A stretch of DNA of 64,000 bases, taken from UBA1413 sp964650525. GTDB lineage: Bacteria > Bacteroidota > Bacteroidia > Bacteroidales > Prolixibacteraceae. Below, in pieces: positions 53,069 to 61,511 of the stretch. The notes beneath the pieces were generated by a model, which saw nothing but the letters and a program-made list of their open reading frames with translations, was not told the origin of the DNA and searched no databases. The DNA is taken from assembly GCA_964650525.1 (NCBI GenBank), contig CAZYUA010000003.1, positions 1 through 64,000 on the forward strand, read 5' to 3'. Each line of letters opens with the position of its first letter. The stretch's first letter is position 1. Both the position numbers and the translations under genes were made by a program.

Positions 53069-53593
53069 ATGAGAACGACGATTCTGGCTGCCTTTTTAGC
53101 CCTCCTTTTTCCTTTCATGAGCAGTGCCCAACCCGTTACAGCCGAGCTGGGCACCGGAATCGGCAACCAGGCACCCGAGATTATCGGGAATTCGAACACA
53201 GGCCAGCAGATGAAATTGTCTGAGACGAAGGGCATGCTGGTTCTGATCGACTTCTGGGCAGCCTGGTGTGGCCCGTGCCGCCGGGAAAATCCCATTGTCG
53301 TACAGGCCTATCATAAATTCAAGGATAAAAAATTCAGCGTCGGAAACGGTTTTACTGTATTCAGTGTTTCACTCGACCGAGACGATGTTCAGTGGAAAAA
53401 AGGCATTGAAGCCGACCAACTGGCCTGGCCTTACCATGTCAGCGACCTCAAGGGCTGGTATTCCAAACATGCCGCGGTGTACGGAGTCCGTTCCATTCCG
53501 GCCAATTTTCTGGTCAATGGTCAGGGGATCATCATAGCCCGAGATTTAAGAGGTCCCGCTCTGGAGCAGGCTCTCACCCGGCTGCTCAAATAA
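53069..53593 (+). CDS. TlpA-family thioredoxin
   Basis: A 174-residue secreted thiol-disulfide oxidoreductase. A signal peptide ends at SSAQ (about residue 21), then the thioredoxin domain has LIDFWAAWCGPCRRENPIV and the SIPANFLVNGQGIIIARDLRG end. It is nearly the same as the C-terminal half of the DUF4369 lipoprotein at 15086-16180 but without its N-terminal domain, so one probably derives from the other. It stands alone; it could keep envelope cysteines reduced or serve cytochrome c maturation. Confidence 0.92.
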   Translation: MRTTILAAFLALLFPFMSSAQPVTAELGTGIGNQAPEIIGNSNTGQQMKLSETKGMLVLIDFWAAWCGPCRRENPIVVQAYHKFKDKKFSVGNGFTVFSVSLDRDDVQWKKGIEADQLAWPYHVSDLKGWYSKHAAVYGVRSIPANFLVNGQGIIIARDLRGPALEQALTRLLK

Positions 53594-53664
53594 AACCGCA
53601 ACCCTGGCTGCTGGTTTTTGCAACCAACCACCCCTGCCGGGAAAAGCATTCCCTAAACAGATTC

Positions 53665-53730
53665 TGACACGTTCGCGCATCAGGAATGTGTCATTTTGTC
53701 GCTTTTGAATCATGGCAAAATATTTGACAT
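53665..53730 (+). promoter_or_regulatory. grpE upstream region with TGACA/TGTCA repeats
   Basis: TGACAC at 53665-53670 and GTGTCA at 53688-53693 are inverted copies, and a further TTGACAT is at 53724-53730. The TGTCA/TTGACA half-sites recall the palindrome in front of hsp20 at 56646-56674. A shared heat-shock regulator is inferred. No CIRCE element is present. Confidence 0.4.
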
Positions 53731-53756
53731 AGGTGAACAGGAAAAATATCAGTACT

Positions 53757-54386
53757 ATGGAGGAAAAGAAAACAAGCAAAGAGAAGCCGGCCCAGGAAAC
53801 AGAGCTCACCGCAGACGCCACAATCCCCAATACTCCTGAGGATGAAAAGGATACGCCTGCAGAACATTTGAAAGGGAAACAGGATACCCGAAAAAGCAGG
53901 GAAGGCCATCATAAGGAGCCTAAAGATAAATCAACCGAAAGGATAGCTGAACTGGAAGATAAGATAGCCTCGATTTCCGACAGGCATCTCCGGCTTCAGG
54001 CGGAATTTGACAATTTCCGTAAGAGAACCCTCAAAGAAAAAGCGGAACTGATCCGCTGGGGCGGGGAATCCGTACTTTCACGGATTCTGCCGGTAATCGA
54101 CGATTTCGACAGGGCCATAGCCACCATGAAGGATCTGCCCGGTGATGACCCGGCAAAAACAGGCTTTACACTGATCTACAACAAGTTTCAGGATTTTCTG
54201 AATTCTCACAATGTCAAGGAAATCGAAGCCGTGGGTAAAGCATTTGACGTAGACCTGCATGCTGCAGTCAGCAAAATCCCCGCCCCTGCCGAGGAATTAA
54301 AAGGGAAGATTGTGGAGGTTGTGGAAAAAGGATACCTTTTGAACGACAAAGTGATACGTTTTGCCAAAGTAATTATCGGAGAATAA
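53757..54386 (+). CDS. grpE: Nucleotide exchange factor GrpE
   Basis: A 209-residue DnaK co-chaperone. A charged, disordered N-terminus (about 1-65) precedes the long dimerisation helix (RIAELEDKIASISDRHLRLQAEFDNFRKRT) and the C-terminal beta domain with GKAFDVDLHAAVSKIPAPAEELKGKIVEVVEKGYLLNDKVIRFAKV in outline. The first ATG of the frame is at 53757; upstream the frame begins with a GTG. It is 10 bases ahead of dnaJ; dnaK is elsewhere. Confidence 0.95.
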   Translation: MEEKKTSKEKPAQETELTADATIPNTPEDEKDTPAEHLKGKQDTRKSREGHHKEPKDKSTERIAELEDKIASISDRHLRLQAEFDNFRKRTLKEKAELIRWGGESVLSRILPVIDDFDRAIATMKDLPGDDPAKTGFTLIYNKFQDFLNSHNVKEIEAVGKAFDVDLHAAVSKIPAPAEELKGKIVEVVEKGYLLNDKVIRFAKVIIGE

Positions 54387-54396
54387 GTCGATCGAA

Positions 54397-55554
54397 ATGT
54401 CAAAAAGGGACTATTACGAAGTACTGGAAGTCGGCAAGACGGCGACAGCCGAGGAGATAAAAAAGGCTTACAGGAAGAAGGCCATTCAGTATCATCCTGA
54501 TAAGAACCAGGGAGACAAGCAGGCAGAGGAGAAGTTCAAGGAGGCGGCCGAGGCCTACGAGGTGCTGAGTAATCCTGAAAAGCGGAGAAAATATGACCAG
54601 TACGGACATTCGGGGCTGAGCGGATCCGGTGGGTTCAGCGGTGGTAACATGACCATGGATGACATCTTCTCGATGTTCGGGGATGTCTTCGGGGATGCCT
54701 TTGGAGGTTTTGGCGGATTCGGGGGTTTCGGGGGCAGCCGGGGCGGACATACCCGCCGGGTAAACCGCGGATCGGACCTGCGTGTGAAAGTCACCCTGAC
54801 ACTAAAAGAGATAACCACAGGAGTAGAAAAAAAGATCAGGGTTAAAAAATATGTGGCGTGTACCCATTGCCACGGTACCGGAGCACAAGACGGTTCTTCG
54901 TTCACCACCTGCAGTTCCTGCCGCGGTACGGGACATGTAACCCGTATTGCCAACACCCTGCTCGGTCAGATGCAAACTACCTCCACCTGTCCTTCCTGCC
55001 AGGGAGAGGGACAATCCATTACCAGCAAGTGCGTCCATTGCAACGGCGAAGGGGTAGTGCGTGAAGAGGAGGTGATTACGATCCGGGTTCCTCAGGGTGT
55101 GGGCGAGGGGATGCAGCTCAACGTATCGGGAAAGGGAAATACCGGCCGCCGGGGAGGCGTAAACGGAGACCTGCTGGTGGTGATCCAGGAAGAAAAACAC
55201 CCTGAACTGATCCGGGAAAACAACAATTTGATTTACAACCTCTTTCTCTCATTTCCGGAAATCATCCTTGGCACCACCGCCGAAATCCCCACCGTCGATG
55301 GCAAGGTAAAAGTCAAAATTGACCCGGGAACACAACCGGAGAAAGTCCTCCGGCTGCGAAACAAGGGGCTTCCCGATGTGAACGGCTACGGCCGTGGCGA
55401 TCTGATGGTCAGGATCCATGTCTGGGTGCCCCAGAAACTGAACGCGGAAGAAAAGCGATTGCTTGAAAAACTGAACGAGATGCCCGGCTTCCAGACAGGA
55501 CCTTCGGAATCAGAAAAGAGTTTCTTCGAAAAGATGAGGGATATCTTTGACTAA
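54397..55554 (+). CDS. dnaJ: Chaperone DnaJ
   Basis: A 385-residue type I Hsp40. The J domain with HPD (residues about 33-35 in YHPDKNQGD) is followed by a G/F-rich region (about 75-115), four CxxCxGxG zinc repeats (CTHCHGTGA, CSSCRGTGH, CPSCQGEGQ, CVHCNGEGV) and the C-terminal substrate domain. It forms an operon with grpE and its last 4 bases overlap truA tail to tail. Confidence 0.97.
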   Translation: MSKRDYYEVLEVGKTATAEEIKKAYRKKAIQYHPDKNQGDKQAEEKFKEAAEAYEVLSNPEKRRKYDQYGHSGLSGSGGFSGGNMTMDDIFSMFGDVFGDAFGGFGGFGGFGGSRGGHTRRVNRGSDLRVKVTLTLKEITTGVEKKIRVKKYVACTHCHGTGAQDGSSFTTCSSCRGTGHVTRIANTLLGQMQTTSTCPSCQGEGQSITSKCVHCNGEGVVREEEVITIRVPQGVGEGMQLNVSGKGNTGRRGGVNGDLLVVIQEEKHPELIRENNNLIYNLFLSFPEIILGTTAEIPTVDGKVKVKIDPGTQPEKVLRLRNKGLPDVNGYGRGDLMVRIHVWVPQKLNAEEKRLLEKLNEMPGFQTGPSESEKSFFEKMRDIFD

Positions 55555-56384
55555 GTCCCGGCTAATGCCGAAGGCACATCCCTGCTGCAACTCCCTTGAG
55601 CGGATGAGGTTGCCGGATTAAAAACGTATCCATATGCGGGGATTTCCAACCGTGGATATTCGATTCTTGTCAGGAAGAGCCCCTGGGGCGGAACACTCAT
55701 TCCGGCAGCACTCCGGTCGTGCTTTTCCATAATTTCTCTAAAACCCTCTACCGGGAGTTTCCCTTTACCAACCTCCAGCAGGGTGCCGACAATAGCCCTG
55801 ACCATGTTTCGCAGAAAACGGTTGGCTGTGATGGTAAAAACCAACTGGTCAGCCTGCGTATTCCAACGGGCTTCCATAACACGACAAAAAGGGGTGGACA
55901 CCTGGGTGTGCAGTTTGCTGAAACTGGTGAAATCGTCGTGCCGGAGGAGCAATTCTGAAGCCTGGTTCATCCGGTCCTCATCGAGAGGCACCTCACAATG
56001 CCAGGAAGTATCGGTAGAAAAAGGATCTTTCACCCTGCCAATATGGTATTGGTACGACCGTGACAGGGCGCTGAAACGGGCATGGAGATCTTCCGGCACC
56101 TGGCGAATGGCATGCAAGGCAATATCTTCCGGCAAAAACCGGTTCAGCTTGTAAACCAGGTCATCCGGCGCGAAGGGAAGTGAAGCCGCTTCAAAGTGCG
56201 CCACAAAATTCAGGGCATGGACTCCTGTATCAGTCCGGCCAGCCCCGGTTACCGCCACCTGCTGCCTCAGTACCAGCGAAAAAGCGTGCTCCAGAAGTCC
56301 CTGGACCGTCGTCCTGCCCGGTTGGACCTGCCAACCCGAAAACCGGGTTCCTTTGAAACTTAACCACACAAAGTAACGTGCCAT
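55551..56384 (-). CDS. truA: tRNA pseudouridine synthase A
   Basis: A 277-residue enzyme that makes pseudouridine 38-40 in tRNA anticodon arms. The catalytic Asp is in GAGRTDTGVHA (near residue 57); GTRFSGWQVQPG, the SYQYHIGR segment and RFLRNMVRAIVGTLLEVG are also typical. It is convergent with dnaJ, overlapping by 4 bases. Confidence 0.96.
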   Translation of the reverse strand: MARYFVWLSFKGTRFSGWQVQPGRTTVQGLLEHAFSLVLRQQVAVTGAGRTDTGVHALNFVAHFEAASLPFAPDDLVYKLNRFLPEDIALHAIRQVPEDLHARFSALSRSYQYHIGRVKDPFSTDTSWHCEVPLDEDRMNQASELLLRHDDFTSFSKLHTQVSTPFCRVMEARWNTQADQLVFTITANRFLRNMVRAIVGTLLEVGKGKLPVEGFREIMEKHDRSAAGMSVPPQGLFLTRIEYPRLEIPAYGYVFNPATSSAQGSCSRDVPSALAGT

Positions 56385-56645
56385 AGTCGTAACGCTCTAT
56401 ACAGAACAACGAAGATAACAGTAATTCCTGATTCAGGGATTACCTCACCGTCCAGACAGAAAGCTCCGTTCCGGTATCACCTTCAGGCCCATTCCACCAA
56501 CGAAGACAGAAATCACTCAGAACCTGGGTGGAATCATGCTCAACGACCTGAAAAACCCTTTCCGTTGGCTATTGGCCGGCCCTGCCCAACAGGCCGAATA
56601 AAGTACCGGTACAGCCTCCCGGATGCCAGAAGCCTAACAGGTACT
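56385..56645. other. Intergenic region between truA and hsp20, first part
   Basis: No gene is supported. A perfect 10-bp hairpin with a 3-base loop lies at 56421-56443 (gtaattcctg/cagggattac with one G-T pair), without a T-run. The remaining sequence shows no RNA gene or coding signal. Confidence 0.5.
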
Positions 56646-56674
56646 GAAAATTTGTCAAATCTTGACATATTTTC
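56646..56674. promoter_or_regulatory. 29-bp palindromic operator upstream of hsp20
   Basis: Arms gaaaatttgtcaa and ttgacatattttc around atc match at 12 of 13 positions as inverted repeats. The core TGTCAA-atc-TTGACA (56653-56667) is perfect. This looks like a dimer-binding operator. It lies about 185 bases ahead of the hsp20 start. Related TGTCA/TTGACA half-sites occur upstream of grpE. Confidence 0.65.
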
Positions 56675-56842
56675 CGCCATTTTGGCACCCATATCCTTTA
56701 TTTGCAGAACGAAAAAGGCGACTCACAAAACCGTATTTAACTGATAATAAGCATATTACATTAATACAAAAATATCCGGATGCTCCGTTGGTATTCCATT
56801 TGATAACAAAAACTGAAAAAAATAAAAACTTGATACTATAAG

Positions 56843-56850
56843 AAAGGAGG
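56843..56850 (+). promoter_or_regulatory. Strong Shine-Dalgarno of hsp20
   Basis: aaaggagg 8 bases before the ATG at 56859 is an almost perfect Shine-Dalgarno. Most other starts in this window lack one, as is usual in Bacteroidota. It supports the hsp20 start chosen. Confidence 0.75.
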
Positions 56851-56858
56851 AATGAGCC

Positions 56859-57302
56859 ATGAACATGTTAAAAAGATCGAATCTGTACCTCCCGTCGTTC
56901 TGGGATAATTTTTTTTCAAAAGAACTGGGCGACTGGGGCAGCTCGAATTTTTCGAGCACCGATACCACCCTGCCTGCCGTTAATGTTAAGGAGGATGAAG
57001 AGACTTTCCTGATTGAAGTTGCAGCTCCGGGGATGAGCAAGAATGATTTCAAGGTTGATCTGGAGAACAACATGCTGACGATTTCATCGGAAAAGGAGGC
57101 AGAAAAGCAGGAAGAAGAAAAAGGCCGTTACACCCGCCGGGAGTTTAGCTACCTGAGTTTCCGACGCAGTTTCACTGTTCCTGAAACATTGGTCGATCGC
57201 GACAAGATTACGGCCAGGTACAATGAGGGTATTCTGCGGGTCACCTTGCCGAAAAAGGAAGAGGTGAAACCAAAACCGGCCCGCGAAATTTCCATCCAGT
57301 AA
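56859..57302 (+). CDS. Small heat-shock protein Hsp20
   Basis: A 147-residue alpha-crystallin family chaperone that holds unfolding proteins. The alpha-crystallin domain (about 40-140) shows PAVNVKEDEETFLIEVAAPGMSKNDFKVDLENNMLTISSEKE in outline, FRRSFTVPETLVDRDKITARYNEGILRVTLPKKEE and the terminal I-x-I/V-like tail. Monocistronic, between the palindrome and a strong terminator; expected to be heat-induced. Confidence 0.96.
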   Translation: MNMLKRSNLYLPSFWDNFFSKELGDWGSSNFSSTDTTLPAVNVKEDEETFLIEVAAPGMSKNDFKVDLENNMLTISSEKEAEKQEEEKGRYTRREFSYLSFRRSFTVPETLVDRDKITARYNEGILRVTLPKKEEVKPKPAREISIQ

Positions 57303-57315
57303 AAGAAGATAACCA

Positions 57316-57354
57316 AACCAGGTCTCTGTACAAAGACCTGGTTTTTATTTTTTT
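57316..57354 (+). terminator. Intrinsic terminator of hsp20
   Basis: A 10-bp perfect stem aaccaggtct (57316-57325) and agacctggtt (57334-57343), with an 8-base loop, is followed by a T-rich tract to 57354. Confidence 0.93.
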
Positions 57355-57433
57355 AACAATAATATCCTGTTATTTTATTTACAATCCTCTATTTTCGTGC
57401 GTTCAAAAAAGGTTATTCAGTAATTTTTTCCTT

Positions 57434-58429
57434 ATGAATCAAGCAATTGATATTCGTGAGCTCAACGAGCGCATACAGTTGGAGAGTTCTTTCGTAGACC
57501 TCATCACACTGGAGATGAACAAAGTGATCATCGGGCAGAAACATCTGTTGGAGAGCCTGTTGATCGGGCTGCTGTCGAACGGCCATATTTTGCTGGAGGG
57601 GGTACCGGGTTTAGCCAAGACATTGGCTATTAAATCGTTAGCTAACACCATTGAGGCAAAATTTGCCAGGATTCAGTTTACGCCAGATCTGTTACCCGCC
57701 GACCTGATAGGTACCTTGATCTACAGTCAGAAAAAAGAGGAGTTTTCGGTGAAGAAGGGGCCTATTTTTGCCAACTTCATCCTGGCTGATGAAATAAATC
57801 GGGCCCCGGCAAAGGTCCAGTCGGCGCTGCTGGAAGCTATGCAGGAGCGGCAGATAACCATCGGAGACCATACCTATCATCTGGATGAGCCTTTCCTGGT
57901 TATGGCTACCCAGAACCCGATTGAACAGGAAGGTACGTACCCGCTCCCGGAAGCACAGGTTGACCGTTTTATGCTTAAGGTAGTCATCAACTATCCCCGC
58001 AAGGAGGAAGAGAAGCTGATCATTCAGCAGAACCTCCTCAAGATCTTTCCTGAAACAACCACGATTATGAAACCGGCAGATATTGTCAGGGCACGTGAAG
58101 TAGTCAAAGAGGTGTATATTGACGACAAGATCCAGAAATACATCGTAGACATTGTCTTTTCGACGCGTGAACCGGCGGAGCACAAGCTGGCAAAATATAA
58201 GGAGATGATCAAATGGGGTGCTTCTCCCAGGGCCAGTATCAGTCTGGCGCAGGCATCCAAGGCGTATGCGTTCATTAAGCGCCGGGGCTATGTGATCCCC
58301 GAGGATGTTCGTGCTGTCTGTACCGATGTTTTGCGCCACCGGATCGGCCTGAGTTACGAAGCTGAAGCCAATAACATTACTTCCGAAGAAATCATTACCG
58401 ACATTCTCAACACGGTGGAGGTACCCTAA
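57434..58429 (+). CDS. MoxR-family AAA ATPase
   Basis: A 331-residue AAA+ ATPase that acts with von Willebrand proteins as a chaperone in envelope stress. Walker A GVPGLAKT is near residue 56, FTPDLLPADLIG and the Walker B ILADEINRAPAKVQSALLEAMQE follow, then ATQNPIEQEGTYPLPEAQVDRF. First gene of the Bat operon; a TATTTTCG box at 57390-57397 may be its -7 element. Confidence 0.95.
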   Translation: MNQAIDIRELNERIQLESSFVDLITLEMNKVIIGQKHLLESLLIGLLSNGHILLEGVPGLAKTLAIKSLANTIEAKFARIQFTPDLLPADLIGTLIYSQKKEEFSVKKGPIFANFILADEINRAPAKVQSALLEAMQERQITIGDHTYHLDEPFLVMATQNPIEQEGTYPLPEAQVDRFMLKVVINYPRKEEEKLIIQQNLLKIFPETTTIMKPADIVRAREVVKEVYIDDKIQKYIVDIVFSTREPAEHKLAKYKEMIKWGASPRASISLAQASKAYAFIKRRGYVIPEDVRAVCTDVLRHRIGLSYEAEANNITSEEIITDILNTVEVP

Positions 58430-58510
58430 TCCCTGGCACGGCGAACCAACGGGATAAAAGCGGAAACCCTGACGGTACAGACCGGGAAACCCTGAATTGC
58501 ATCAAGCCAC

Positions 58511-59392
58511 ATGGAAACAACCGATCTCTTAAAGCGGGTCAGACAAATTGAAATCAAAACCCGGGGTCTCTCCAGGAATATTTTCGCCGGAGAATACCAC
58601 AGTGCCTTCAAAGGAAGAGGAATGGCCTTTGCCGAAGTGCGCGAATACCAGTTTGGAGACGATATCCGGAGCATTGACTGGAACGTTACCGCCCGGTACA
58701 GCCACCCGTACGTCAAGGTTTTTGAGGAAGAACGGGAACTCACGGTGATGTTGCTCATTGATGTCAGCGGATCGCGGGAATTCGGCTCCTTTCAGAAACT
58801 GAAAAAAAACGTGATTACCGAGATTGCCGCAATCCTGGCTTTTTCAGCCATCCAGAACAACGACAAAACGGGGGTGATTTTTTTCTCCGACAAGGTTGAG
58901 AAATTCATTCCTCCCAAGAAAGGGAAAACCCATATTTTAAGGATTATCCGTGAGTTGATTGATTTTGAACCCACAAGCCGGGGCACCAATATTCCGGAGG
59001 CGTTGCGTTATCTGACCCATGCCCTGCGGAAAAAGTGCACGGCATTTGTGATATCCGACTTTCTTGATGACCATCCTGACCTGGAACGGGCTCTTTCGGT
59101 GGCTAACAACAAGCACGATGTGGTTTCCATCCGCACATTCGATGAAAGGGAAGAAGAACTCCCTCCGATCGGGATGCTCAAGCTCAAGGATGCAGAAACC
59201 GGCCGGTATTTCTGGGTCAACAGCAGCGACAGTGCCACCCGCAAACTTTACAGGGATTGGTGGCTGAAGAAAAACGAACAGTTAAAAGGGATCTTTACCC
59301 GTTGCGGTGTCGATACTGCGCATGTGAATACCCGCGAAGACTATGTCAGGTCATTGATAAACCTGTTTAAAACCCGAGGCTCACGCAGGTAA
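58511..59392 (+). CDS. DUF58 protein (Bat operon)
   Basis: A 293-residue DUF58 protein with a von Willebrand-like domain. The hallmark FAEVREYQFGDDIRSIDWNVTAR and the MIDAS-like LLIDVSGSREFG are present. It is always next to MoxR in this operon type. Its start is the ATG at 58511, 81 bases after moxR. Confidence 0.94.
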   Translation: METTDLLKRVRQIEIKTRGLSRNIFAGEYHSAFKGRGMAFAEVREYQFGDDIRSIDWNVTARYSHPYVKVFEEERELTVMLLIDVSGSREFGSFQKLKKNVITEIAAILAFSAIQNNDKTGVIFFSDKVEKFIPPKKGKTHILRIIRELIDFEPTSRGTNIPEALRYLTHALRKKCTAFVISDFLDDHPDLERALSVANNKHDVVSIRTFDEREEELPPIGMLKLKDAETGRYFWVNSSDSATRKLYRDWWLKKNEQLKGIFTRCGVDTAHVNTREDYVRSLINLFKTRGSRR

Positions 59393-59496
59393 CAGAAAAC
59401 AGCCCTGGAAATTTCCATTCCAACCCTGATGATAAACCGCAAAGGCACTTTGACAGTTATATGGAAGGAACCAAGACGACTTAACAAATTTTTCAG

Positions 59497-60495
59497 ATGA
59501 TAAAAGATCTGTCCAGATACATAATACTGATCATCCTGATTCTGAATAGGTTATCCACTGCTTCGGGTCAACCTGTCACGGTGTCGGCCACATTGGATTC
59601 CACGCAGATACTTCTCGGTGACCAGGTTCACCTCAAACTGGAGCTGCTGAAACCGTCAGGAGCAGAGGTTGACTGGGTCACAGTGCCAGATACCCTCGCC
59701 GGGAAAATCGAGGTGCTTCAGCGTTCGCAAGTTGATACTTTCCGGATGGAAGATGAGCGGCTTAAACTGGTTCAGGATTTCCTGGTCACCTGCTTTGACA
59801 GCGGGTATTATGTCCTGGAACCTTTTAAATTTACCTTCCGGCGGGATGGCATTACCGACTCAGCTTTCACCAACGAATTGTACATGAAGGTGTTGACTCT
59901 TGAAATCGACACCACCCGGGGGCCTGCCGATATCAAGATGCCCTATGATGCGCCGGTGACGCTGAAAGAGGTAACGCCCTACCTGCTTGGCGCCATACTG
60001 GCCGGAGCCCTGTTGTTTCTTGCATTCTATTCCATCCGGAGGAAGCAAAAGAACCTTCCCCTGTTTACCCGGCCTGCCAGACCCAGGGAACCAGCCCATA
60101 TTACGGCTTTACGCGAACTGGACCGCATCCGGGAGGAGAAATTATGGCAAAAGGGGAAGATCAAAGAGTTCTACAGCGATGTGACCGGCGTACTCCGCAC
60201 TTACATGGAGGAACGTTTTGGAATTCCGGCCCTGGAGCGGACCACCGTCGAGATTATCACCACTTTTCTTGCCAACAGGAGCCTCATCGGTGAAAAGTCG
60301 CTGAACCATCTGAACCAGATGCTTCCCCTGGCCGACCTGGTAAAATTTGCCAAATACCAACCCTTGCCCGATGACCACCATATGGTGCTGGCCAATGCCT
60401 ATTTCTTTGTCAACGAAACCAGGGCGGCAGAACCTGAAACCCCCGGGAATCAGCCGGACGATGAGGAACCGGGAGAAGAGGTAACCCTTAAATAA
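59497..60495 (+). CDS. BatD/DUF4381-like membrane protein of the Bat operon
   Basis: A 332-residue protein. A signal peptide ends near SGQ (residue 24), a beta-rich extracytoplasmic domain follows (about 25-155), one membrane helix lies near 165-183, and a cytoplasmic helical part (about 200-310) contains the DIREEKLW-like RELDRIREEKLWQKGKIKEFYSDVT and FGIPALERTTVEII blocks typical of the aerotolerance operon's unnamed member. The C-terminus is acidic. It probably joins the Bat complex at the membrane. Confidence 0.85.
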   Translation: MIKDLSRYIILIILILNRLSTASGQPVTVSATLDSTQILLGDQVHLKLELLKPSGAEVDWVTVPDTLAGKIEVLQRSQVDTFRMEDERLKLVQDFLVTCFDSGYYVLEPFKFTFRRDGITDSAFTNELYMKVLTLEIDTTRGPADIKMPYDAPVTLKEVTPYLLGAILAGALLFLAFYSIRRKQKNLPLFTRPARPREPAHITALRELDRIREEKLWQKGKIKEFYSDVTGVLRTYMEERFGIPALERTTVEIITTFLANRSLIGEKSLNHLNQMLPLADLVKFAKYQPLPDDHHMVLANAYFFVNETRAAEPETPGNQPDDEEPGEEVTLK

Positions 60496-60502
60496 CCGAC
60501 CG

Positions 60503-61498
60503 ATGTTTGACGAAATCGTATTTAAGAATCCGGATCTTTTCTACCTGTTGCTGCTGTTACTACCTGTTGTGGCGTGGTATATCCTTCGTTACCGTAAAAA
60601 CACGGCAAGCATCCAGGTCTCGGGAACGGCTGCTGTCAGCAAGGCCCCGGTTACGGCCCGGCACTATTTCCGTCATCTGCCCTTCCTTCTGGAACTGGCC
60701 GCAGTCGCACTCTTCGTGGTTGTGCTGGCAAGACCCCAGTCGACCACGAGTTGGGAAAACGTCACCACTGAGGGTCTTGACATTGTGGTTGCCCTCGATA
60801 TTTCAACCAGTATGCTGGCAATGGATTTCTCCCCCAACCGGCTGGAGGCGGCTAAAAAAGTGGCTATGGAATTCATTTCCGGCAGGGAATACGACCGGAT
60901 GGGGCTGGTGGTCTTCGCCGGGGAGGCTTTCACACAATGTCCCCTGACTACCGACCGGACGGTGCTTTTAAACCTTTTCAGGGATATTAAAACCGGGCTC
61001 ATTGAAGATGGCACGGCCATCGGAAACGGACTGGCAACCGCCGTAGCGCGGTTGAAAGAGAGCAGCTCCATCAGCCGGGTGATTATCCTGCTCACCGACG
61101 GGGAAAATAACCGGGGAGAAGTGGCTCCCCTCACGGCGGCGGAAATCGCTAAAACCTTTGGCATCAGGGTCTATACAGTGGGCGTCGGCTCTGTAGGAAC
61201 CGCCCCCTACCCTGTCCAGACCCCGTTTGGCTCCCAGATCCAGAATATGGAAGTCAAAATTGACGAGGGAATGCTGAAACAGATCGCCATGATTACCGAC
61301 GGAAAGTACTTCCGGGCTACCTCCAACCTTAAACTGGCCGAAATTTACCAGGAAATCGATCAGCTGGAAAAATCCAAAATCGAAGTCCGGGAATTCAGCC
61401 GCCGTTCTGAGGAGTTCATGCCCTTTGCCCTGGGTGGTATCCTTTTACTGGTGGCCTCCCTGTTACTGAAAATAACCCTTTTCCGGAATATTCCTTAA
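60503..61498 (+). CDS. batA: Aerotolerance protein BatA
   Basis: A 331-residue von Willebrand factor A protein with two N-terminal membrane helices (about 10-27, 55-75) and one at the C-terminus (about 305-325). The MIDAS metal site reads DISTSM with GTAIGNG and LTDGENN. It starts 7 bases after the previous gene. In Bacteroides fragilis the bat genes support oxygen tolerance. Confidence 0.94.
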   Translation: MFDEIVFKNPDLFYLLLLLLPVVAWYILRYRKNTASIQVSGTAAVSKAPVTARHYFRHLPFLLELAAVALFVVVLARPQSTTSWENVTTEGLDIVVALDISTSMLAMDFSPNRLEAAKKVAMEFISGREYDRMGLVVFAGEAFTQCPLTTDRTVLLNLFRDIKTGLIEDGTAIGNGLATAVARLKESSSISRVIILLTDGENNRGEVAPLTAAEIAKTFGIRVYTVGVGSVGTAPYPVQTPFGSQIQNMEVKIDEGMLKQIAMITDGKYFRATSNLKLAEIYQEIDQLEKSKIEVREFSRRSEEFMPFALGGILLLVASLLLKITLFRNIP

Positions 61499-61511
61499 TT
61501 GTACTTAGCCT

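Noticed and set aside
56385..56858. tRNA or small RNA gene in the truA-hsp20 gap
   Set aside because: No cloverleaf or T-loop consensus; only a lone 10-bp hairpin without a T-run.
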